Below the pieces are notes generated by a model. The model saw only the letters and a program-made list of their open reading frames with translations. It did not search any database and had not been told where the DNA came from. This document shows positions 38,481 to 48,544 of a stretch of DNA of 64,000 bases, piece after piece. Each line of letters begins with the position of its first letter. The stretch's first letter is position 1. The position numbers were made by a program, and so were the translations under genes. Source of the stretch: Bondarzewia mesenterica (taxonomy: Eukaryota; Basidiomycota; Agaricomycetes; Russulales; Bondarzewiaceae); contig SGPL01000107.1 in the NCBI GenBank assembly GCA_004802705.1, positions 1-64,000 of the forward strand. The letters are read 5' to 3'.

Positions 38481-39204
38481 CATTGCTACACAATCTTTTT
38501 ATTGAATTTTAGCTGGAGTTTTAGCTGGACCTGACCCTTGCTGCATTCAGGTACTTGCCTCATTTCCACAACTTAGATATTAGCCTTACCATTGTCACAC
38601 ATAAGCTAGAATAAGTCTATGTATGTTCTTCCCTTGAGTTAGTGCATTATGTTATTTGAGTAGAAAAATATTAAGCAAAGTGAAAATGAAATGAGTAAAT
38701 CTTACTCAAAAAAATCAAATCACAAAAAGGAAAACTAAGATGGTGTAATGATTAAGAATGTGTATGTTATGTTGTGGTCTTTGCTTTTATGGAGTTTTGG
38801 GTTCAAACCTGGCTCTTGCATATTTTTCATATCTTTTTTTTTTATAGCTAGTACTGCTGTGGTGCTGCTTCCAGTTGGCCACTCCACACTCACTTTGATA
38901 CATTAACAATACACATATATATCTGAGCTGCTGAAATGTCATTCTGGATAATATCCAGAAAGATTCCCTTAAGTGCAGTGTCAGAATTAGGTGTTCTTAT
39001 TATGTCGGCTCAGGCTTAGCATGGTGCCATCACAATGCTCACATGACACTGAAAGCTGGACCCTGACACAGGGCTGAAGTGGGTGTCAGTTGAGGGTTTG
39101 ACCCCATGGTTCTGGTGTCCCTAGGTCATGAGACCGTTCCCACAGTGTCAAAATGACACGATCTGATCAGGATTGGGTCAACGCATATGGCGTTTGGGCA
39201 TGTA
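38481..39204. other. AT-rich inserted DNA between array genes B and C
   Basis: This stretch has a clearly lower GC content than its surroundings and no counterpart between genes A and B. Besides the SINE candidate it holds a 15-bp inverted repeat, GTGTCAAAATGACAC, at about 39146-39160, and a partly matching CAGTGTCAGAATTAGG near 38978. No transposase or reverse-transcriptase frame is visible. Confidence 0.55.
38735..38845 (+). repeat. tRNA-derived SINE candidate
   Basis: An A-box-like TGGTGTAATGA at 38741-38751 is followed 59 bp later by a B-box-like GGTTCAAACCT at 38800-38810, and a T-rich run ends the unit near 38832-38843. The spacing and order are those of an internal pol III promoter. 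The T arm does not pair as a functional tRNA would, so a degenerate SINE or tRNA pseudogene is more likely than a tRNA gene. It lies in AT-rich DNA between array genes B and C. Confidence 0.45.
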
Positions 39205-39720
39205 GACCTTCGCATCGTCAAGGTTCGCGCGCAGTCAACGATCAGTATGCACGCAAAGCGATGATCAATGTAGAGCGCAACAGTGAATACGGGAATCATA
39301 AGTACATCCAAGACCTTCTGGAATGCAACAGCACCAGCAGGTCAGCAACGACCACCATTGTATGTGTATCCTTCATCCATCTCGGAGCAAGAAGTGACGA
39401 CGCACCATACAAATAACACAACAATGAAATAGAGAATCGAAAAAAGGTCCCGAAAGCGATTTCAATGCCACAGACAAAGGAAATACGATTAGAAAATTCG
39501 GACGTGCAAGGCTAGAATGTGACAGGGTTAAGTATGAGCACATGAGATGCCTCTGGTACAAACAGAGGCGAGAGTCGTGAGGCGTCGAGGGGGTAGTTGA
39601 TAAGTATGAGAATGGAGGAGATTCAGTAAGTAGAAAGCAAGGCATGAAACAGTTTTCGTTCGAAAACATGGGGTGAAAAAATCGTGATCGTCTTGCCACC
39701 TATACCTCTGGGAGCCCGTT
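39205..39720. repeat. Downstream flank repeat, copy of 35745-36290
   Basis: Sequence downstream of gene C, near-identical to that downstream of gene B. Similarity begins abruptly at about 39205, which is the right border of the AT-rich insertion. Confidence 0.75.
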
Positions 39721-41101
39721 GTACTGGCTACGGTTCGGCTGTAGGTTGTGCATGCTTGTGTTATAGGTATTATTAGTCGTACGGATCGTCGGCGATGATG
39801 GGGAGGGTGATGTCGGGAACGTGCTCGGATCAGAAGGGTCCTGTGCATCAACCATTTCATGTCAGCCAATAGAATACAAGAAGAATGACACCTGTACGGA
39901 AGATGGAGGGACTGAACGTACGTAGAACCTCCTCGGTGTCTCAGGGAACTCTCCCGCAAACGGAGCTAGGGCGCCATTGTGCACGTCCTGACCCATGACC
40001 GGTGGAGGACCGCCTCCATAGGTGGCAGAAGGCGGGACGCGCGAACGGCGATGGCGGATAGCCAAAAAGGCGATGAGGCCGGCTAGAAGAGCGGCGCCGA
40101 CCACTCCCCCCGACTACACCACCTGCGATCGCCCCCGCGTGCGAGTGACCGCTGGACGACGCGTTCTGAGGAGAGGATACACCGCTGCTACTCGTTGACG
40201 ACGTTGCCGTGACGGAAACCGATGACGTCTGTGATGCGGAGGGATTGATTGTAGTGGGTCCCCCGGTAGCCGAAGACTCAGGCAGGGCTGCCGGTGGGAG
40301 ACGATTAAGATGCAGGTAATGTGGTGAAATGGACCAAGGACGTACCAGTACTTTCGAAAGCGGTCGTGTTGCTCCAGATGTCTGTTTTCTGTAAATTGGT
40401 TGTAAGCAGAATAACGGTGCGTGATGATATCCCAGACATACCGTGACATTGAGGTATGCCCAACCTGGGACCCGCGTTCCACTTGGAATGGACTCCGGCA
40501 ACCTGGAGATTACACAGCTAAGAAAGGAAAGAAAGATGTGAAGTATTTGACATACGTTCCGTCTTGGCTGACACTGGTGCAGTTGAACGACCACTCAGAC
40601 CACCTGATGAATTTCCGATTTAGAGCGCGGAGGCTGTGGCGGAACGGTGGAACCTACTGAGTCCATGTAGAGCCTTGACAAGCATCGCAGGCGCTGATAA
40701 GCGAGTACGAGACAGTGTTGCATTTGCAGAGATCGCCATTATCAGGACCGTCAGGACCAATGTAATGATGATTTGGGGTCAGTGCAGGGATGCTGAATTC
40801 TGTTCATAAAGTAAGGACTGATCTTCGGTGAGCATAATAATAAGAGGAAGACTCACGTCCATTATTACATACGGCTTCTAAGTATGAGGCGACCACACAA
40901 GGATTCTGACCCAGACTGTTGTACATCTGAATTACATTTCGGATTAAATTTTGATTCACGGAAAGAGCAGACAGAGACACGCACCCACTCCCACCCAGCA
41001 GCACACGCGGGTGCGCTGAGCTGCGCGCTGGATAGAACGACATAAGCCAGCACCGGAAGCAAGGCGGATCCAAGGACAGACGCAGCTCTCGCAAAGGCCA
41101 T
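39700..41101 (-). CDS. Single-pass transmembrane glycoprotein, array gene C, frameshifted in the membrane helix
   Basis: Third paralog. Start MAFARAASVLGSALLPVLAY at 41101 is a signal peptide. The ectodomain has LGQNPCVVASYLEAVCNNG, the CNTVSYSLISACDACQG exon shared with gene B, and IPSGTRVPGWAYLNVT. The stalk SVTATSSTSSSGVSSPQNAS is kept. In the membrane exon a run of six C (plus strand 40106-40111) replaces the five C of genes A and B, so the frame leaves the helix after GAIAGGVVGG and loses the rest. Downstream, the correct frame resumes unchanged (GAALLAGLIAFLAIRHRRSR) and the tail exon ends NRSQYNGLPEV. Either the gene is recently inactivated or the extra C is a sequencing error; the well-preserved downstream sequence favours error or very recent loss. 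Confidence 0.78.
40604..40751. repeat. 148-bp tract identical to 37171-37318
   Basis: Partner of the identical tract in gene B. It includes the exon for the CNTVSYSLISACDACQG core and part of the adjoining intron. Confidence 0.8.
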
Positions 41102-41637
41102 GATGGTGGGAGGATGGAGAAGGCAAGAGGCTCAAGCTCGAACGCGCGTGCACGATTCCACGGAAGACATTGAACTTGACTAAATTTGGGTCGGAAGCCT
41201 CCTGGAGGACATGTGCCTCGCTCAAAACACCGCCTCATTCCTATGCACTGTCCCTGGTCTTAATAGTTTTGATGGATTTTCGGCCATATCGCACAGGAAA
41301 GGTGGTCGTGACTAGCAGTCTTGAATGATTGTCGGTGAAGCACTATCATTACGCTGCTGCAAAGTCTTACGCTGAGTGTGTGAACCGACGGCCGCAGAGA
41401 GACTCGGAAGACTTGTAGGATTTCTGCGGGATTACATACATGATGACTTTCCATCAAAGATCACGACAAGACGGGATGGCAGGATGATGGCGGACATTCG
41501 CTGATCGATGCGCATTAGACGCCGGTCATTCATAAGCGCCGTTATGTAATCCATAGTGCGCCCAACGTCGAAGTCGAGCCGGTTTTCAAGTTTTCGCGTT
41601 TCCTCTCACCAACAAATACCTATTCAGTATTTTGCAT
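41102..41637. other. Divergent intergenic region, array gene C / CHMP7
   Basis: 536 bp between divergent starts. The gene C side keeps short blocks of the A/B promoter repeat. Nothing else recognised. Confidence 0.5.
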
Positions 41638-43314
41638 ATGGCTTCAACATCCAGCTCTGTTATCAATCTCTCATCTCTGCCAAATTTCAATGGAACAACA
41701 TCGTCACGTTTGCAATCGCTCTACTCTGACATCTCACGGCAGAAACACTCGAACCCTACCTCGTACCAATCCAATGTTTCCTGGTGGCGTGTTACATTGG
41801 AAGCTATAGTTGCCAAGGGCTGGCAGCTCAATACTTCAGACAAACTCGTTCTTCATGCAGACCAAACTCTGCCAGAGTCCTTACGTTTCGAGCGGACAGG
41901 CAAGCCGCTGTGCCTAGGCACTGTCATTGTGAGTCTCGTAGCCTGACATTCATTTATTCCTATCTTGTCCTTCCGGTTTCATAAAGTTTGAAATCTAACC
42001 GAAACATCCACTAGCAAAGGCCGAACTAAATAGCGCGAAAGCACTTATTTCGCTTCCTCAATTTATCCACGCTGCCCAATCAGTCTATGACCCTGGGTGG
42101 CTACCCTTGCGCATCGCATCCTATGTCCTCGGAAAACCTCTCTTGTGGGCGCTCCAGCAGCTCAATATCGTCGGAACAGACGAAGGGGGCCACGAAGGTG
42201 ATGCTGAGAGATGGAAGCGCGTGAAAGGCGATTACGTCGTACTTGGACTGGCCGAGAGAGCCGCAGAGGCGGTGCTCGAGAAACAGAGAACTCGGACAAG
42301 TGTCTCGCTCTCACTTGCGGACACACTTTACACGTTCGACTCATTTAGAGCTGAGTTTGCTGATAGCACGTTAGAAGAGGTGACACTCTCTGATACGGAC
42401 CTGAGGGTGCTCATCAAATTCTTGGAACGCGACAAGAGAGTGGTCATTGTTGACAAAGAGGTGTGTCAGGCATTTTTGAAGCCACAGTGATTCTCAACAA
42501 ATATCGGTGTTTTCAGGTGATCAAATTCGTGGAAGCAGACACATCGAGATCTTCAGAAGTCTCCCCCGTTGATCGCGGTGTGCTCGAACTCAAGACAGCT
42601 GTTTCAAGTCTCGACGCACAGGTCGAAAATATTCAGAATAAGATTGATGCGTGTGTCCCCCGATTCCAATCAAGTTTTCCCCATTTCTTGACTGACCGAG
42701 CGTGACAATCATCAGGTGCACGGATAAAGTGACCGCAGCATTGCGTCAAAAACGGAAAGAAGTCGCGCTGAGCTATATCCGTTCGCGCAAGCAACTCGAA
42801 AACCTCCTTCGACAACGACTCGGATCACTCGAGACGTTGCACTCTACATTAATCCGTGTCGAGGCAGCTGCTGGTGATATTGAGGTGCGCCTTTTGCCCA
42901 CATTTACAGTTTACACTCTTCCAACTAACTTGTTCACGTTTCACAATGCAGATAATGAAATCATACGAATCATCAACGGCAACCCTCCGCACGCTCCTAG
43001 CGCACCCTTCGCTCCAGCGCGAGTCCATGGACAAAACGTTCGACGCTCTGGCAGCTGCTACAGCCGATGCACGCGACGTGGACGATTCGATTCGGATTGG
43101 AGGTGAGATTGCGAGGACAGAGGCGGGTGTCGAGGTTGGCGACGAAGAGCTGGAGGAAGAGTTGGCGAGGTTGGTCGAGGAGGGGGAGAGGGAACGGATG
43201 GAAAAGTTGGAGGGGGAGAAATTGGAGAAGATGCATCTGGAGCGAGAGAGGGCTGCTAGACAAGAGGAAGTGAAGCAGCTGGTCGAGAAGGCTCCTGTCC
43301 TCGAGGCTGTGTGA
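41638..43314 (+). CDS. CHMP7: ESCRT-III-related protein CHMP7
   Basis: ESCRT-III-family protein that in other eukaryotes acts in nuclear envelope sealing and endosomal sorting. Five exons, 41638-41928, 42020-42460, 42517-42650, 42716-42884 and 42952-43314, join in phase to 465 aa. The N-terminal half is the CHMP7-specific region with SYQSNVSWWRVTLEAIVAK, PLRIASYVLGKPLLWALQQL and LADTLYTFDSFRAEF. The Snf7-like half has DRGVLELKTAVSSLDAQVE, AALRQKRKEVALSYIRSRK, LENLLRQRLGSLETLHSTL and MDKTFDALAAATADARDVD. It ends with an acidic coiled coil (DEELEEELARLVEEGERER), where MIM elements usually lie. The ATG at 41638 is the first in frame. Confidence 0.88.
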
Positions 43315-43881
43315 TTTCGACCGCGTTAGGTGCTTCACTGCCGTCCTGTCTCACGACAACCCCGCTTTCTGTTCATCCTGATCTTCTCCACAGATTCATT
43401 CCCACTCACGCATGCATAGATGCTCGTTGTTACGTCGTTAAACTCATGGACCTCCATTTCTCTTGCCGATATGATATCCCGCTCTGCCGCGCTTCAATTC
43501 CATCCTTGTTGTTGTCCAACGATCCGTCCATTTTCTGTCGCGTTCAGATTCGTGCCAATTTGACAGGCATCCATTAGCTCGCATCACAGCATTGTCACAG
43601 CACAATGGAACAGCGCTCAGCGCTAAGCAAGGAACGTTCGTCGTTGGCGCACGCCGCAGACCCAAGGAAGGAAGAAAAAGTGACCCCAGCGAAGCATGTC
43701 ACGAGAGCAGCGTGTCGAGTCATGTGTTGACTTTTACGTTTCCAGGCGATCGCGTTTTGGGCGTCGCAGTCTCTCTCACTCTCTGCCTCAAGCTGCTGTG
43801 TACCCTCAATACCCTCAACAACTCATCATTATCAGCCCGTCATTTCCCAGCTCTAGTTCGATTTGAACTGTTTTCAGTAAC
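43315..43881. other. Intergenic region, no gene seen
   Basis: 567 bp between CHMP7 and the next gene in the same direction. Pyrimidine-rich; should contain the CHMP7 3' UTR and the downstream promoter. Confidence 0.5.
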
Positions 43882-45193
43882 ATGCCTACGAAAAGGACTG
43901 GTACGTGCTCGTACGTGCTCATGGATCTCGACTGGATGCGTTTCACGTATGGTAGGAAATCAAAAACTAACATTGTCCTCATTGTATGCGCATATATGCT
44001 ACCCAAATCCATCTGGCGGCTTTACAAAAGCGTCTGAAAGAAGAAGCGGCCCCCATCGTCAGCGTACAGCAACGCTCGTGCGCCTGCCCAACGAAGATGA
44101 TGTCATGAACGTAGATCTCGAGAACGAGGAGGAGGAGGAAGACGAAGAAGATCAATCGCAGTATATATCATTTTCTTCTTCTTCGTGCGTTGTTTGGATC
44201 TGAATCAGATTACTGACGCTATGGGTAACCCATCGCAGCCAACTCCAGCTCCTCCACATGCTCACGGAATTCAAGAGTGAGTGTATGCCCCCCTCTCTTC
44301 CAGGCTTATTTCTCAATCGCCTAGTATTCCCGCGTAGAGAAGGCAGCAAAGCCTAGGAGGTCTATGGCATTCAATAAGCAACTTGCAGCTGAGTTCACGA
44401 CCGCGAGGGAATGCGCTGATGTATTTGTGAGGGAGATGAACGCATACATGCACGTACTTTCGCTCCTCGCTCTCCTGCTTTAACAAGCCCGATTGAACGG
44501 CTCATCCTTTCTTGTGCACTGTGTGCATGGCTTGAAATGCACATGCGTTCCGCACTCACTCCTCCAGTGTTCATTTACCTCTTCCTCGCTGACGTGTTTG
44601 CAACATTCACTAGAGATCAGATATTGATGGATGCGAGCGAATTGAGGGATAAAGTCAAGGCCGGAGAACGGGCGCTGGCTCAAGGGGCACAACAGTGGAG
44701 ATCGACGAGCGTGCGTATGGGCAAACCCTTTCCTATGAATTATTTGCTTCATGCAACCTGCAGGATTCGATCAATGCCGCACTGGCGGTCGTTTCCCCGC
44801 TCCTGGAAGAGATATCTCCTAAACGGTCGGACGAGGTAAACGAGGCATGCAGACGCAGTACGTCTCTCTCATGTTTTATTCCTCACCTTGCATTCCCACT
44901 CCTTGGCCCTTGGGTCGTTACCGGCCCGCAGTAGAGCTTCGCAATTGACGACGGGACGTGCTCCACTACCCTCTTTTCAGTCGAATCGCAACCGGTGCTC
45001 CGCGCAAAGTATCACAAACGGCTCATGCGCAAAGCAAAATCAGATTTGGAGAGGATCGTTGAGGAGGAGCAGGTGCGCCAAACTTTGATGCATTCGTTTA
45101 CAAGCCGCTGACGCCCCAAATCTGTACACTGCAAAGGTTGTGTCAGATGCAAGCGCACTTATCAAGCATTATAAGACTTTATTACGCTCGTGA
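43882..45193 (+). CDS. Small charged coiled-coil protein, unrecognised
   Basis: A model with eight short exons reads through in phase from the ATG at 43882 to TGA at 45191-45193, about 215 aa. Exon landmarks are MPTKRT, ASERRSGPHRQRTATLVRLP, a Glu/Asp run, LQLLHMLTEFK, KAAKPRRSMAFNKQLAAEF with VFVREMNAYM, DQILMDASELRDKVKAGERA, DSINAALAVVSPLLEEISPK, ESQPVLRAKYHKRLMRKAKS and finally DASALIKHYKTLLRS. The protein is basic at the start, acidic next, then mostly helical and probably coiled-coil; there is no signal peptide or membrane helix. I do not recognise the family. Small coiled-coil subunits of kinetochore or trafficking complexes look like this, but that is only analogy. The first intron begins with a tandemly duplicated donor (43901-43920). 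Confidence 0.6.
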
Positions 45194-45694
45194 TAGTTTT
45201 GCTGTGTGCAGGAAACATGATTCTCTGGGCGTTGATATCAATCGCAGATAGGCTCCAACTTTACGTTCTTGCTGTTGTGGGTGCAGCTCGTCTTGTCTCG
45301 TTGTTCGCATCAAGCAATCTGAATCATGGTGATATTCTTCCTTTCTTACATGAACATAATGGAAACCGTTGCTCCATACCTTGTCCCGGTTTGTGTTCGT
45401 TATTTTCCAGCAGGAGAGATTGCGAGGATGGAGACGCTGTTCGAGGAAACGCCATGTGACGTCACGCGTCTAGTCCAGAAGACCCAATTAGCCGGGAGTT
45501 CACACGGTTGAGCACAGCCCGCACTAACCCCAATAGGAAACGAAAGGAAGACTTATCACATCGAGGGCAAGTCCAACAGGTGCGGTGCTCGTTTGACTGC
45601 GCGTCCAGAGTTTCCCCTGCCTCCTCCTTCGGCCTCGACGGTCCTTTTAGACGGGCTCTCTTAGACCATCTCACTTTTCCTCCCTCTATTTATC
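45194..45694. other. Intergenic region, no gene seen
   Basis: 501 bp before the nucleotide-sugar transporter. A frame at 45326-45511 (+) has a hydrophobic start, but I see no family or splice support. Confidence 0.45.
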
Positions 45695-47432
45695 ATGTCC
45701 GTCGCCCATCATGCCGACAAGGTCATCCTCTGGAATGCAAAACTACACACCGACAAGGAGGATGAACTTGTTCAAGACGTCGTCTCCACAGCGCCAGTTA
45801 ACCCGCCCTCTCCCTCCATCTGGGGAGTCCCACTCAAATATATATCGTCAGTTGTTACTTCTCTTCGTGCGCTCTCGATGTTGTGGTCGTGTCACCAACC
45901 GATGGCACTGACACGCCCAACAATCAATTCGTTTCATCTTATACTAACGTCCTTGTCCACAGCCTGGTAACTCTGGCAGTCCAAAATGCCTCCCTCACGC
46001 TCCTCATGCACTACTCACGCGTATCTACCCCACCTTCACGAGCCTATTCGGCCGCCTCTGCCGTACTCGCTACTGAGCTTCTCAAGGGATTTATCTCCCT
46101 CGTCATTGCCTTCACTCGTCTCGACAATGTCCCACCTCAGTATACCCTCGTCCCTGGTCCCAAGGCAGATGGCTTCGCCGCCTCGCTTCTTAACCCGCGG
46201 GTTTTTCTTACTCGGTGTTCAAGTTTGGGAAAAGAGGTCTTCAGACCCGACTGCTGGAAGCTTTCCATCCCCGCCATACTCTATGGTGCGCTGCCCTTTA
46301 CGGGTGTATGGTACATTTTGCTGACTCCTTTTTGCCTGCAGTAATACAAAATAATCTTCAATTCGTCGCAGCCAGCAATTTAGACGCCGCCACTTTTCAA
46401 GTGTCATACCAGATGAAAATTCTCACTACGGCAGCTTTCTCTGTCTTCTTGCTTCGCAAGAAGCTTACTCCCCTCAAGTGGCTTGCGCTCTTCTTCCTTG
46501 GCCTTGGTGTTGCCATCGTTCAGATTCAGTGCGGTGCGACCAAGGTCTCCTCATCGTCCGGGTCACTTGATGTGCATGTCATGGACCCTATCAAAGGCTT
46601 CTTGGCTGTTGCTGCTGCCTGCTTTACGTCAGGTCTTGCAGGCGTCTACTTCGAGATGGTGCTCAAGAACACCACTGGCGATCTTTGGGTCCGCAATGTC
46701 CAGCTGTCTCTCTTTTCGCTCCTCCCAGCCTTGGTCCCCATTGTCCTTGCGCCTTCGCCTTCGCCAGGAACGCCCGCCCATAGCGTTCCCTCCATTACAC
46801 ACCTCTTTGCAAACTTCACCCCATGGGCCTGGGCGACCGTGCTTACCCAAGTTCTCGGCGGCCTCATTACTGCGCTGGTCATCAAATACGCCGATAACAT
46901 TATGAAAGGATTTGCGACGAGTCTCAGCATTGTGCTCTCCTTCCTGACTAGCGCCGCACTCTTCCACTTCGAAATCACTGTATCCTTCATCGTCGGGGCT
47001 ACCGTGGTCCTCGCCGCGACATGGCTTTATAGCCAGCCGGACGGAAAACGGGTACTTCCATTCCGTGCGCGGCGATGCTCGAACGCGACCATTCCTCTTT
47101 CTCTGGCATCCTCGCGAAGTACTTCCGCTTCATCCTCGGGGTCGTCCTCGCCATCAGCAACATTCGCAAGTATGTCGCCCGCGTACCCATACCCCACGCG
47201 TCCAACGCCTCCTCGCCTCGCGCCTTCCCTCGGCCGCCGAACCCCTTCATCTTCCCCCTATTCTTCCCCAACCATTCCTGCCCTCGTCGGTCATGCCTTT
47301 GGCCACGATCACAGCCAGCTCGAGCACGAGTTTGAGAAGTGCGTGCTTCCCGCGCGCTCCATCAGCATGCCGTCCATCGCTCTGCCTCTAAGTGCCGATG
47401 TATCTGAACGTGAAGACAAGACCGTTGCATAA
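45695..47432 (+). CDS. Golgi nucleotide-sugar transporter, SLC35A (UDP-galactose transporter) family
   Basis: Carries a nucleotide sugar from cytosol into the Golgi lumen in exchange for the nucleoside monophosphate. Exons restore ISLVTLAVQNASLTLLMHYS, then SAASAVLATELLKGFISLVI, and across the third junction ILYVIQNNLQFVAASNLDAA. TFQVSYQMKILTTAAFSVFL and KKLTPLKWLALFFLGLGVAI follow, then FTSGLAGVYFEMVLKNT and the signature VIKYADNIMKGFATSLSIVL. About ten transmembrane helices are evident. After the last helix (VLAATWLYSQPDG) the frame continues for roughly 130 residues rich in Ser, Pro and Arg, longer than usual for the family. It is open without introns to TAA at 47430-47432. The substrate is most likely UDP-galactose or UDP-GlcNAc, not decidable here. 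Confidence 0.88.
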
Positions 47433-48544
47433 CGGAAGTCGTTTCTCCTTGCTTTTCATCCTTTTCCTCGGTTATATTAGTGCTTGGCAGGTTGATCTAC
47501 GATACGTCGTGGTTGGATTGGCGGGGGTGGATTCAAACATATTCCTTATTTGATTTTTTTTTTTTCGTTTCTCAGATAATCATGCCCGCCGCCGCCTCGG
47601 ATTCTGCTGGTATAGGTCAGGATGAGATTGGGGTGGACAGTTCTGGGGGACTTTCATTTTTTCTAAATGAATCATATCCGCGAGGGTTGGCTCCATGACC
47701 AACACCACGGCTCATCGCTGTGGCGCGGTTCCGCGCTGCTCCGTGTTCATGTCCTCGACTTTTCTCAATGCATATCTACGGCACGCGCCCGATCGTGCTG
47801 CGGATATCTGGAGTGGCTACTTTAATTTAGCGCAGGGACAGACAGAGACCCACAGAGACTTTCTCCTCACGACGAACTGCTCATGTTACGCTTTCGCCTC
47901 TCACAAACACACACTCCACATACTTACTATCTTTGACTACTACTGCGTACTTCGCATTTCCCCCCCTCCAATTCATCTACACTAAGTAGCAATATTGCAT
48001 CGGATTGATGAACTTTTGTCTCGAATTCAATCTTCGTACTTTTCTTCTCTCTCCTCTATCCATTCGTTCCTCGTCTTTCAGAATGATACCCCTTTTACTC
48101 AACTGGATTTTGTTTGCGTCGTTTCTACTTCGTTTGCTTGTGGCCGTAGGTTAGTCTACGTTGCTCGATCGCTTGCTGCTACTCAGCGCTCAATGGACTC
48201 TACCGTGTGTTGGCAATTGTCTTGCATTCTAACATAAAAAATAGTCGAATCGACAATGTTAGCCTGCTGCTATACCAGAGTGCGACAGAAAAGCATAGTG
48301 ATCATCATGCGAAGCCTAGACTTAGTAGTGGATCAGCAGCAATTGTCGAGAAGATCAAGGCGAGGACGATGGCGTCAGCATCGAGTTTCCGGCGCAAGAT
48401 TCGAGTGCATGACCACCCTGCTGATGTCTACTAATTATCCCCCCCCAAAAAAAAAATCCTATGCACATGCTTGCTATGACGACAAAAAGTTCCCTAAAAA
48501 GTGCTGCTCCAATATGTTTCCGGAAAAAATTCACCAATACCTCA
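47433..48544. other. Convergent intergenic region, no gene seen
   Basis: About 1.1 kb between the transporter and STT4 stop codons. It has a 13-T run near 47556-47568, an A/C-rich tract near 48438-48455 and only short frames without recognisable families. It probably holds two 3' UTRs. Confidence 0.5.

Noticed and set aside
38196..38483. 95-codon minus-strand frame with hydrophobic start in the AT-rich insertion
   Set aside because: It lies within the direct repeat, has no recognisable family, and the other repeat copy does not keep the frame.
38741..38810. Functional tRNA gene
   Set aside because: A- and B-box-like motifs are present, but acceptor and T stems do not pair; kept only as a SINE candidate.
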